The notes beneath the pieces were generated by a model that saw nothing but the letters and a program-made list of their open reading frames with translations, was not told the DNA's origin and made no database searches. From Chitinophaga pinensis (GTDB taxonomy: Bacteria; Bacteroidota; Bacteroidia; SXHM01): DNA of 64,000 bases. Shown one piece after another: positions 8,779-16,139 of this stretch (its first letter is position 1; the number at the start of each line of letters is the position of its first letter). The stretch is from assembly GCA_945889235.1 (NCBI GenBank), contig CAMDBK010000001.1, positions 1-64,000 of the forward strand, read 5' to 3'. Made by a program: the position numbers and the translations under genes.

Positions 8779-9711
8779 ATGCCTTTTGAAGTAAAAATAT
8801 TTACCGGAGAAAAAAGCTCTTATCTATCTGAAAAGATAGCTGAGGCTTATGGTATTCCTTTAGGAAAATCATCGGTTGCACGCTTTAAAGACGGTGAGTT
8901 TGAGCCTTCTTTTGGTGAAAGTATCCGCGGAGAAGACGTTTTTATTGTTCAAAGCACTTTTCCTCCGGCTGATAACCTTTTGGAATTGCTTTTAATGATT
9001 GATGCTGCCAAGCGCGCATCAGCCAAACAGGTAGTGGCAGTTATTCCGTATTTCGGGTTTGCAAGACAAGATAGAAAAGATAAACCCCGTGTTTCCATCG
9101 GAGCAAAATTAGTGGCAAATCTTATCAGCGCTGCCGGTGCTACCCGCATTATTACAATGGATTTACATGCCGACCAGATACAAGGCTTTTTTGATGTTCC
9201 GGTTGACCATTTATACTCTTCTTACCTGTTTCTAGATTACCTGAAAAATCTTGGTCTGCCTAATTTAGTTATGGCAACTCCGGATGTAGGTGGAACTCGC
9301 AGGGCAAACGCTTATGCTAAAAACCTGAATGTTGATTTGGCTATTTGCTACAAACAACGCAAGGTGGCAAACGAAGTACACAGCATGACCGTTATCGGTG
9401 ACATTGTGGGCAAAGATATAGTGCTGGTTGATGACATCATTGACACGGGCGGAACCTTGGTAAAAGCTGCTGATATGATGATGGAAAAAGGAGCAAATAG
9501 CGTTCGTGCCTGCATTACCCATCCACTACTTTCAGGCGATGCTTATGAAAATTTAGAAAAATCAAATCTTACCGAATTAGTGGTAACCAATACTATTCCG
9601 CTGAAGAGGGAAAGCAATAAAATAAGAGTGCTTTCAGTGGCTCCGCTGTTTGCGGATGTAATAAGGAAGGTTCACAATTACGAATCAATAAGCACACACT
9701 TTATTTTCTAA
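8779..9711 (+). CDS. prs: ribose-phosphate pyrophosphokinase
   Basis: Prs makes PRPP from ribose 5-phosphate and ATP for nucleotide, histidine and NAD synthesis. The 310-residue length is usual. It shows RFKDGEFE and FGFARQDRKDKPR near the ATP site, MDLHADQIQGFFD, and the PRPP-binding loop VLVDDIIDTGGTL. It begins the prs-rplY-pth run, an order widely conserved in bacteria, with 59 nt to rplY. Start is supported by the conserved N-terminus (IFTGEKSSYLSEKIA). Confidence 0.97.
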   Translation: MPFEVKIFTGEKSSYLSEKIAEAYGIPLGKSSVARFKDGEFEPSFGESIRGEDVFIVQSTFPPADNLLELLLMIDAAKRASAKQVVAVIPYFGFARQDRKDKPRVSIGAKLVANLISAAGATRIITMDLHADQIQGFFDVPVDHLYSSYLFLDYLKNLGLPNLVMATPDVGGTRRANAYAKNLNVDLAICYKQRKVANEVHSMTVIGDIVGKDIVLVDDIIDTGGTLVKAADMMMEKGANSVRACITHPLLSGDAYENLEKSNLTELVVTNTIPLKRESNKIRVLSVAPLFADVIRKVHNYESISTHFIF

Positions 9712-9770
9712 AAGAGTATCAAGTATTAAGACAATCCAATCAATAATTAACAATCAAAAAAAACAAAACA

Positions 9771-10430
9771 ATGAAAACAGTATCTATTAGCGGTTCACCA
9801 AGAGTGAACGTAGGGAAGAAAGATGCAAAAGCTTCGCGCAGAAGTGGTCTTATCCCCTGTGTAATTTATGGCGGAAAAGAGCAAATCCACTTTGTGGCTG
9901 ATGAAAAAGAGTTCAAAAAACTCGTTTACACACCTGAAGTTTTTAAAGCCGATATTAAAGTAGGTGACAACCAGTATTCTGCTATCATGCAGGAAATTCA
10001 GTTCCACCCCATCAATGATAAAATTATTCATATTGATTTCCGTGAACTTGATCCAGTAAAATACATTACAGTTGATGTTCCAGTAAAAATTACAGGAAGC
10101 GCATCAGGTGTTAAGGACGGAGGTTCACTGGTTCAGAATTACAGAACTTTAAAAATCAGTGCTCTGCCCAAGGATTTTCTTGAAAATGTGACTATTGATG
10201 TTACCGCTCTGAAGATAAACGAAGGAGTTAAAGTGAACAGCCTGGAGTTTCCCGGAGTTAAGTTCTTAGACAACCCTGCAAGTGAAGTAGTAGGCGTGAA
10301 ACACAAACGCGGAGCGCTTGAAGAAGCAACCCCTGCTGCAGCGGCAGCGGCAGCAACACCGGCAGCAGCGGCTCCAGCAGCAGCAGCTCCAGCCAAGGCA
10401 GCAGCACCGGCTAAAGACGCTAAGAAATAG
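9771..10430 (+). CDS. rplY: 50S ribosomal protein L25 (Ctc form)
   Basis: This is the long Ctc/TL5 form (219 residues) that binds 5S rRNA. The N-terminal L25 domain (SGSPRVNVGKKDAKASRRSG, IPCVIYGGKEQIHF) is followed by the C-terminal beta domain (YITVDVPVKITG, KVNSLEFPGVKFL). The last ~35 residues are an Ala/Pro low-complexity tail ending KDAKK, common in Bacteroidota L25. The Ala tail creates long spurious frames on both strands. It sits between prs and pth. Confidence 0.95.
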   Translation: MKTVSISGSPRVNVGKKDAKASRRSGLIPCVIYGGKEQIHFVADEKEFKKLVYTPEVFKADIKVGDNQYSAIMQEIQFHPINDKIIHIDFRELDPVKYITVDVPVKITGSASGVKDGGSLVQNYRTLKISALPKDFLENVTIDVTALKINEGVKVNSLEFPGVKFLDNPASEVVGVKHKRGALEEATPAAAAAAATPAAAAPAAAAPAKAAAPAKDAKK

Positions 10431-10445
10431 TTTGATAGTTCAAAG

Positions 10446-10493
10446 TTTAAAAGTTCAAAGTTTCAGGTTATCCTCAAACTTTGAACTTTTAAA
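10446..10493. repeat. 18-bp perfect inverted repeat between rplY and pth
   Basis: TTTAAAAGTTCAAAGTTT (10446-10463) is perfectly inverted at 10476-10493 with a 12-nt loop; outer bases also pair partly. It could form a strong hairpin in the rplY-pth mRNA. A degenerate half of the same theme (AAACTTTTAAACCTTTAAAC) lies upstream of the sod gene near 18780. Confidence 0.85.
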
Positions 10494-10515
10494 CTTTTAA
10501 ACATTGAACACATCA

Positions 10516-11079
10516 ATGAAATACTTAATAGCAGGTCTTGGTAATATCGGAAGCGAGTATGCCGAGACCCGCCATAACATAGGTTTTAAAGTAGTGGATG
10601 CCCTTGCAAAGGCGTCCACTACTGTTTTTAAGCCCGACCGTTTGGCCGATGTGTGTGAAGTAAAACACAAAGGCCGCACGTTTATTCTTATAAAGCCCAC
10701 CACGTATATGAATCTGAGTGGTAAAGCCATTAAATATTGGCTTACAGCTGAAAAAATTTCTATCCGGAACCTATTAGTGGTCACCGATGACCTTGCGCTC
10801 CCTTGTGGCGAACTTCGGCTGAGAGCCAAAGGCAGCGATGGCGGACACAACGGCTTAAAAAGCATACAATTTGAACTGAATACAAATGAATATCCACGCC
10901 TGCGCTTTGGTGTGGGAAATGATTTTGCCAAAGGCAGACAAGTAGATTATGTCTTGGGCGAATGGACGACTGAAGAAAAGCCCATCATCAATGAAAGCAT
11001 TCTTAAATCAGTGGAACTGATCAAAGATTTTGGTTCTATGGATATTGCTTTTGTGATGAATAAGTTCAATAAGAAGTAA
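10516..11079 (+). CDS. pth: peptidyl-tRNA hydrolase
   Basis: Pth frees tRNA from peptidyl-tRNA released during stalled translation. The 187-residue protein starts at the ATG at 10516 (MKYLIAGLGNIG). It has LGNIGSEYAETRHNIGF with the conserved Asn and catalytic His, KPTTYMNLSGKA, VVTDDLALPCGELRLR with the catalytic Asp, and GSDGGHNGLKSI. It follows rplY after a hairpin-forming repeat and is convergent with the barrel gene at 11093. Confidence 0.96.
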   Translation: MKYLIAGLGNIGSEYAETRHNIGFKVVDALAKASTTVFKPDRLADVCEVKHKGRTFILIKPTTYMNLSGKAIKYWLTAEKISIRNLLVVTDDLALPCGELRLRAKGSDGGHNGLKSIQFELNTNEYPRLRFGVGNDFAKGRQVDYVLGEWTTEEKPIINESILKSVELIKDFGSMDIAFVMNKFNKK

Positions 11080-11092
11080 AAAAACTACATAC

Positions 11093-11959
11093 TTACTGGT
11101 ATGCAGCACACTTTGCTTTCTTGTTTTTTATACCATATGAAAGTGTTGCGACTGTAAATGAATACCAGTCATTGTTTGTAGAGTTTCCTCTTTGTCTATC
11201 TACATTGCTTTCAGTTGTTCCGATTGAGCGATCAGATAATACGGCAGCTACATCAGTATATTCTGCACGCAAAACAATTGGTTCTGCATAGGTTTTACTT
11301 ACATCATCCAGATAATCAGTAAAGGTAGGGCGCATCCCCCACTCTACTCCAAAAACAATTCCACTGGCAACATTGAATTTGAATCCGATACCAAACGGAA
11401 TAGAAAAACTTGTAAGTGAATATTTTTTTCTGTCGGGGTAAGCGGTTGTTCCTTGTCCCTCGGTACCAAGTGGCATCAGTGCATAGTAACCAACATTTGC
11501 TACTGTATAATTTGTTCCGTTAATGGTGTAGGTTCCGGGATCTACAAAAGCTTTAGGGTTAAATTTAAAAACTCCGAAACCACCAAAAATATAAGGCGTG
11601 AACGGTGTTTTAGAATCACCTGCTATAAAAGGAAGAAAATTAATTTCAAGTTGAGCAGAGAATTCAGCAACCACTGATTTAAAACTGAGGTTGCGTTGAA
11701 TTTGTTCTGCGTTTGCTGATAATGCATCATTGCCCTCAATGCTTCCATACAGGAAACATAATTTACCTGAGAAATGTTCGTTAAAGTTGTGTCTGTAAAA
11801 CGCACCGAATGCACCTTTGGGCAGGAAGAATATTTTTTTGCGATTTAATTCTCCGTTGTAAAACGAAACGCCTCCCATAACACCGAGTTCTGATTTTTGA
11901 GCTATGCTCGGCAAACCATGGATTAATGCAAAGAATGACAGTAATAAATACTTTTTCAT
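11093..11959 (-). CDS. DUF6089-like outer-membrane protein, copy 2
   Basis: The 288-residue protein starts at 11959 (MKKYLLLSFFAL, signal peptide ending SIAQ); the longer frame to 11995 is not convincing. It shares with the next gene the order GVSFYNGEL, LMPLGTEGQG, RKKYSLTSFSIPFGIGFKF and PTFTDYLDDVSKTY, so the two are tandem paralogues. The fold looks like an outer-membrane barrel of the DUF6089 type. Function unknown. Its start is 36 nt from the stop of the upstream gene, which suggests an operon. Confidence 0.7.
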   Translation of the reverse strand: MKKYLLLSFFALIHGLPSIAQKSELGVMGGVSFYNGELNRKKIFFLPKGAFGAFYRHNFNEHFSGKLCFLYGSIEGNDALSANAEQIQRNLSFKSVVAEFSAQLEINFLPFIAGDSKTPFTPYIFGGFGVFKFNPKAFVDPGTYTINGTNYTVANVGYYALMPLGTEGQGTTAYPDRKKYSLTSFSIPFGIGFKFNVASGIVFGVEWGMRPTFTDYLDDVSKTYAEPIVLRAEYTDVAAVLSDRSIGTTESNVDRQRGNSTNNDWYSFTVATLSYGIKNKKAKCAAYQ

Positions 11960-11994
11960 TGGTTGGGGAGTGCCACAAAAACTGAGCCGCAGCA

Positions 11995-12924
11995 TTAGAA
12001 TTTAGGTAAACCTTTCCTGGTGGTTTTCAACTTGTAGTTGTAGGTGATGAGGAAAAACATGTAGTGGTCAAGGTCACGCGGATCGCCACGTTGCTGACCA
12101 GCACAAGTCTGGCAGCCGCTAAACGGACCGGGAGCACCTCCCAGTCCACCATCTCCTAAAATTGCAGGGTCAGACAATTGGGCTGAGGCATCCCCAAAGT
12201 TAGAAGCCAGTTCGGTCTTATCGTAATACACAGTGCTTGCATCATCAATATAATCAGTAAAGGTTTTTCTGATTCCGTATTCAATTCCGATGCTTGAAGT
12301 TTTGTTTAAACTGTATTTCAATCCAATTCCAACGGGTATTGCAAATTGAAAACGTGAGTAATCTTTACGGGTAGGAATTAGTCCTTGCCCTTCTGTATTT
12401 AAAGGTGCAAGTGCTGTCCATTTGCCGTTGTACATTGCTTTAGGATTAAAATAATAACCTGCCACACCAAAAAATCCATAAACATAAATATCACTTCCTT
12501 TTTTACCACGACCACGCACACGCCTTACCTTGTATCGGCTTCCGATGGTTTCTTTCATCCATGAAAACTCATATTGCGCTGCAAGTTCCACAACGGGAGA
12601 TTTGAACATTAGGTTTCTATTGTTTCTGTATGGTTCTTGAGTCCACTTGTCATCGCCATGTAATCTTCCGTATGAAAAACCTACTTTAAGAGCTGTGGAT
12701 TGTGAAAGTTTATAGCGCATTCCTAAGTTAAGCACATAACGGGTGGCCGCCATCTCCAAATCCTTGTAGTAATTGGTACCTATCTGGTTTGCCCCTCCCA
12801 GTTCTCCGAGAAAGTTAGTAGTTCCTACAGCAGCCACAATTTCGTAGCGCATACGTTTCCAGCGCTGAGCTTCTGTAGCTAATGGTAAAAGGATGATAAG
12901 CAGAAGAATATATCTTTTTATCAT
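11995..12924 (-). CDS. DUF6089-like outer-membrane protein, copy 1
   Basis: This 309-residue secreted protein has a signal peptide ending TEAQ and a barrel-like body with GTTNFLGELGG, PLNTEGQG, RKDYSRFQFAIPVGIGLKY and IRKTFTDYIDDAS. DUF6089 proteins are Bacteroidota outer-membrane proteins of unknown role. It is the first gene of a two-gene paralogous pair. Near its C-terminus a Cys pair (SGCQTCAGQQ) occurs that copy 2 lacks. A TAnnTTTG box lies upstream. Confidence 0.72.
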   Translation of the reverse strand: MIKRYILLLIILLPLATEAQRWKRMRYEIVAAVGTTNFLGELGGANQIGTNYYKDLEMAATRYVLNLGMRYKLSQSTALKVGFSYGRLHGDDKWTQEPYRNNRNLMFKSPVVELAAQYEFSWMKETIGSRYKVRRVRGRGKKGSDIYVYGFFGVAGYYFNPKAMYNGKWTALAPLNTEGQGLIPTRKDYSRFQFAIPVGIGLKYSLNKTSSIGIEYGIRKTFTDYIDDASTVYYDKTELASNFGDASAQLSDPAILGDGGLGGAPGPFSGCQTCAGQQRGDPRDLDHYMFFLITYNYKLKTTRKGLPKF

Positions 12925-12958
12925 GATGGCTTTCAGATAGTTTTGAGTTTTGATAAGG

Positions 12959-12966
12959 CAAATATA
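12959..12966 (-). promoter_or_regulatory. -7 box for the DUF6089-like pair
   Basis: On the minus strand this reads TATATTTG, an exact TAnnTTTG, 34 nt before the start at 12924. A CTTG 21 nt upstream is a weak -33 candidate. Confidence 0.4.
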
Positions 12967-13000
12967 AACATATTATGAACAACCAAGCAAGTTTTTAACA

Positions 13001-13636
13001 CTACAAAAACGGATTATTTGCCTTTTCAAACCCGATTGTGGTTTCAGGGCCGTGTCCGGGATAAACGGTAACGCCATCTCCAAGCGGAAAAAGTTTTTCG
13101 TGAATGCTGCTTATCAGTGTATCAAAATTCCCTCCGGGAAGGTCTGTTCTTCCAATGCTTCCATGAAACAAAACATCGCCACCAATTACAAACTTCTGTT
13201 CTTTGTTATAAAAACATAAACTTCCGGGTGAATGGCCGGGAGTAAAAAGAATTTGTAGTGAGCTTTCACCAAATTTAATCACATCTTTTTCATCAATAAA
13301 TTTTCCGGGAGCGGGCGGTTTTTCAAGACGAATTCCAAAAATAGCAGCGGCTCTTTCTGCGTTTTCAAAAATCGGAATTTCAATTTTGTTGGTTTCTGAA
13401 ATCAGGTTGTAGCGTTCGGTAATGTATCTACAGCCGAGAATATGATCGATGTGACAATGTGTAAGAATCAGACGGACAGGTTTCAGATTATTGTTTTCAA
13501 TAAACGTTGAAAGCTCTGCCTGTTCCAGCGGAGTGTAGCATCCCGGGTCAATGATAATGCACTCATTAGTTTCGTCATACAAGACATACGTATTTTCCTG
13601 AAAAGGATTAAACGTGAAAAAAGCAATTTGAATCAT
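13001..13636 (-). CDS. MBL-fold metallo-hydrolase (glyoxalase II-like)
   Basis: This 211-residue cytoplasmic enzyme has the metallo-beta-lactamase motif HCHIDH (HxHxDH), then HSPGSLCFY with the third His ligand, GDVLFHGSIGRTDLPGG with the bridging Asp, and VYPGHGPETTIGFEK. These are the hydroxyacylglutathione-hydrolase-like features of small MBL thioesterases. The substrate cannot be told from sequence. It is divergent from deoC with only 43 nt between the starts. Confidence 0.88.
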   Translation of the reverse strand: MIQIAFFTFNPFQENTYVLYDETNECIIIDPGCYTPLEQAELSTFIENNNLKPVRLILTHCHIDHILGCRYITERYNLISETNKIEIPIFENAERAAAIFGIRLEKPPAPGKFIDEKDVIKFGESSLQILFTPGHSPGSLCFYNKEQKFVIGGDVLFHGSIGRTDLPGGNFDTLISSIHEKLFPLGDGVTVYPGHGPETTIGFEKANNPFL

Positions 13637-13640
13637 GGTG

Positions 13641-13648
13641 CAAATTTA
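13641..13648 (-). promoter_or_regulatory. -7 box for the MBL gene
   Basis: On the minus strand TAAATTTG (exact TAnnTTTG) ends 4 nt before the start codon. If used, transcripts would be leaderless or nearly so. Confidence 0.35.
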
Positions 13649-13663
13649 GTTTTCATTTCTTTC

Positions 13664-13671
13664 TATCTTTG
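13664..13671 (+). promoter_or_regulatory. -7 box for deoC
   Basis: TATCTTTG matches TAnnTTTG exactly and ends 8 nt before the ATG at 13680, which implies an almost leaderless mRNA. No clear TTTG lies at -33. Confidence 0.45.
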
Positions 13672-13679
13672 ACTCCCTT

Positions 13680-14603
13680 ATGCAAATACAAACAATCTCG
13701 CCTCAGGCGAGACCCGATTTCAGCAAAACACCAACCATTGACCAGGTTGGAGTGGAAGAACGTGTGGCACGATTTCAAACGCGTAGCATAAAAAAAGAAA
13801 GCAAAGTGCAGGGTTTGAAACTTGCATTGAGCATGATTGACCTTACTACGCTGGAAGGAAAAGACACCGAAGGAAAAGTAAAACAACTGTGTTATAAAGC
13901 AGCACATCTGCACGATGTTCTGCAGGGCTTACCGACCGTTGCAGCAGTTTGTGTTTATCCCACTTTTGTGAAACTTGCCAAAAAACAATTAGAAGGAACG
14001 GGGATAAAAGTTGCTTCCGTTGCAACGGCTTTCCCGAGCGGCCAATCTACACGAAAAGTGAAAATAAGCGATACACATTTTGCGGTGGAGAATGGAGCAG
14101 ATGAGGTGGACATGGTGATTTCGCGCGGTGAATTTCTGGAAGGAAATTATGCCTATGTATTTGATGAAATTGCCGAGGTGAAAGCAGCTTGTGGCGATGC
14201 ACGATTAAAAGTAATTTTAGAAACAGGAGAACTCTCAACGCTTGATAATGTGCGCAGGGCAAGCGAAATAGCAATTTATGCCGGTGCAGATTTTATTAAA
14301 ACGAGCACCGGAAAAATTTCTCCAGCCGCCACACAGCCTGTTACCCTGGTGATGTTAGAAACCATTCGCGACTACTATTACAAAACCGGAAAAATGGTGG
14401 GAATGAAACCCGCAGGTGGAATTTCAACGGCAAAAATTGCGTTGCAATATCTGGTGATGCTGCGCGAAACATTGGGTGATAAATGGCTCACCAACGAATG
14501 GTATCGCTTTGGTGCGAGCAGTCTGGCAAATGATATTTTAATGCAATTGCAAAAAGAACAGGATGGGGTTTATCAAAGCGGAGATTATTTTTCAAAAGAC
14601 TAA
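13680..14603 (+). CDS. deoC: deoxyribose-phosphate aldolase
   Basis: DeoC splits 2-deoxyribose 5-phosphate into glyceraldehyde 3-phosphate and acetaldehyde. The 307-residue length fits the longer DeoC type. It shows MIDLTTLEGKDTE, VCVYPTFV, NGADEVDMVISRGEFL, VILETGEL, and the Schiff-base lysine in ADFIKTSTGK. The aldehyde dehydrogenase 46 nt downstream could oxidise the acetaldehyde. Residues ~6-11 (ISPQAR) are encoded by a perfect hairpin, TCTCGCC-TCA-GGCGAGA at 13696-13712, which may be a repeat insertion in a variable N-terminus. Confidence 0.94.
   Translation: MQIQTISPQARPDFSKTPTIDQVGVEERVARFQTRSIKKESKVQGLKLALSMIDLTTLEGKDTEGKVKQLCYKAAHLHDVLQGLPTVAAVCVYPTFVKLAKKQLEGTGIKVASVATAFPSGQSTRKVKISDTHFAVENGADEVDMVISRGEFLEGNYAYVFDEIAEVKAACGDARLKVILETGELSTLDNVRRASEIAIYAGADFIKTSTGKISPAATQPVTLVMLETIRDYYYKTGKMVGMKPAGGISTAKIALQYLVMLRETLGDKWLTNEWYRFGASSLANDILMQLQKEQDGVYQSGDYFSKD
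13696..13712. repeat. small palindrome inside the deoC N-terminus
   Basis: TCTCGCC and GGCGAGA are perfect 7-bp arms around TCA. It lies in frame in the poorly conserved N-terminal codons. Only one copy is seen in the window, so repeat status is a guess. Confidence 0.4.
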
Positions 14604-14616
14604 AAGCCCCTCACGA

Positions 14617-14633
14617 CCTCCCCAAAGGGGAGG
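14617..14633. repeat. CCTCCCC palindrome between deoC and the aldehyde dehydrogenase
   Basis: CCTCCCC-AAA-GGGGAGG, with the lead-in CCCCTCACGA, resembles the elements at 3936 and 17113. It lies in the 46-nt gap and supplies codons of a spurious upstream extension of the next frame. Confidence 0.7.
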
Positions 14634-14649
14634 AGAAAAACAAAGAACA

Positions 14650-16125
14650 ATGAAAAAAATAATAAATAAAAAAACTCTTTCTCTGGGCAATTCTAAATGG
14701 GCTTACGCGCCTTCACCTGAAAGCACTTCGCATATCAATCTGAAGAAGCAATACGAACTTTTTATTGATGGCAAGTTTGTAAAGCCTTCATCCGGAAAAT
14801 ATTTTGACACTATCAATCCGGCTACTGAAGAAAAGCTTTCTTCCATTGCTGATGCGGATGAAAAAGATGTGGACAAAGCAGTGAAAGCAGCGCGCAAAGC
14901 GTACGATAAGACATGGAGCAAGCTGCCGGCAAAAGAACGCGGAAAATATATTTACCGCATTGCGCGTTTGTTGCAGGAGCGTGCTCGTGAGTTCAGTGTT
15001 ATAGAAACAATGGATGGCGGAAAATCCATTCGCGAATCACGTGACATTGATATTCCGCTGGCAGCAAATCATTTCTTTTATTATGCAGGTTGGGCTGATA
15101 AATTAGAATACGCTTTTCCGAATCGTAAGCCGCAAGCACTGGGTGTTGCAGGACAAATTATTCCCTGGAATTTTCCATTGCTGATGGCAGCGTGGAAAAT
15201 TGCCCCAGCTTTGGCAACGGGCAATACCGTTGTTTTAAAGCCCGCGGAAACCACCTCGCTCACTGCTTTAAAACTTGCCGAACTTATTGCCGATAGCGGT
15301 TTGCCCGATGGCGTGGTGAACATTGTTACAGGCGCTGGGCGCACCGGAGCAGCAATTGTGAATCATCCCGATATCGATAAAATTGCGTTCACAGGTTCTA
15401 CCGATGTGGGTAAACTAATTCAGAAAGCAATTGCCGGAACCAGGAAAAAAGCAACGCTGGAGTTGGGCGGCAAAGCCGCCAACATTATTTTTGAAGATGC
15501 TCCGATTGACCAGGCGGTGGAGGGAATTGTGAACGGAATATTTTTTAATCAGGGGCATGTGTGTTGTGCCGGTTCGCGCCTGTTTGTGCAGGAAGGCGTT
15601 GCTGATGTGGTTATCCGCAAACTGAAAGACAGATTGGAAACGTTGATTGTTGGCAACCCACTTGATAAGAACACCGATATAGGTGCTATTAATTCAAAAC
15701 AACAACTTGCCACCATCAACAAATACATTGAGATTGGTAAAAACGAAGGCGCTGATTTTTACCAGAGCAAGTGCAGCGTTCCGAGTAAAGGATATTTCTG
15801 CAGACCAACATTATTTTTGAATGCATCACAAAGTCACCGTGTGGTGCAGGAAGAAATTTTTGGTCCGGTTTTAACTGTGCAGACTTTCAGAACTGTTGAA
15901 GAAGTAATTGAAAAAGCCAACAATATTCCTTATGGTTTGTCGGCTGGCGTGTGGACGGATAAGGGTTCTAAAATTTTTAACATGACCAATAAATTGCGTG
16001 CAGGGGTTATTTGGGCAAACACTTATAATAAGTTTGACCCTACATCACCTTTCGGGGGATATAAAGAAAGCGGGTTTGGTCGCGAGGGCGGGTTGCATGG
16101 GTTAATGCCCTATCTTAAATTTTAA
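14650..16125 (+). CDS. aldehyde dehydrogenase family protein
   Basis: This NAD(P)-dependent dehydrogenase (491 residues) starts at the ATG at 14650 (MKKIINKK); codons upstream back to 14563 overlap deoC and the palindrome. It has PWNFP (Asn ~174), VLKPAE, FTGSTDVGK, the general base Glu in LELGGK (~271) and the nucleophile Cys in GHVCCAGSR (~305). Placement after deoC suggests oxidation of acetaldehyde from deoxyribose breakdown to acetate. This substrate is inferred from context only. The C-terminus EGGLHGLMPYLKF fits the family. Confidence 0.92.
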   Translation: MKKIINKKTLSLGNSKWAYAPSPESTSHINLKKQYELFIDGKFVKPSSGKYFDTINPATEEKLSSIADADEKDVDKAVKAARKAYDKTWSKLPAKERGKYIYRIARLLQERAREFSVIETMDGGKSIRESRDIDIPLAANHFFYYAGWADKLEYAFPNRKPQALGVAGQIIPWNFPLLMAAWKIAPALATGNTVVLKPAETTSLTALKLAELIADSGLPDGVVNIVTGAGRTGAAIVNHPDIDKIAFTGSTDVGKLIQKAIAGTRKKATLELGGKAANIIFEDAPIDQAVEGIVNGIFFNQGHVCCAGSRLFVQEGVADVVIRKLKDRLETLIVGNPLDKNTDIGAINSKQQLATINKYIEIGKNEGADFYQSKCSVPSKGYFCRPTLFLNASQSHRVVQEEIFGPVLTVQTFRTVEEVIEKANNIPYGLSAGVWTDKGSKIFNMTNKLRAGVIWANTYNKFDPTSPFGGYKESGFGREGGLHGLMPYLKF

Positions 16126-16139
16126 AAACATTACTTGCT

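Noticed and set aside
10139..10396. Ala-rich minus-strand frame opposite rplY
   Set aside because: Shadow of the GC-rich Ala tail of L25.
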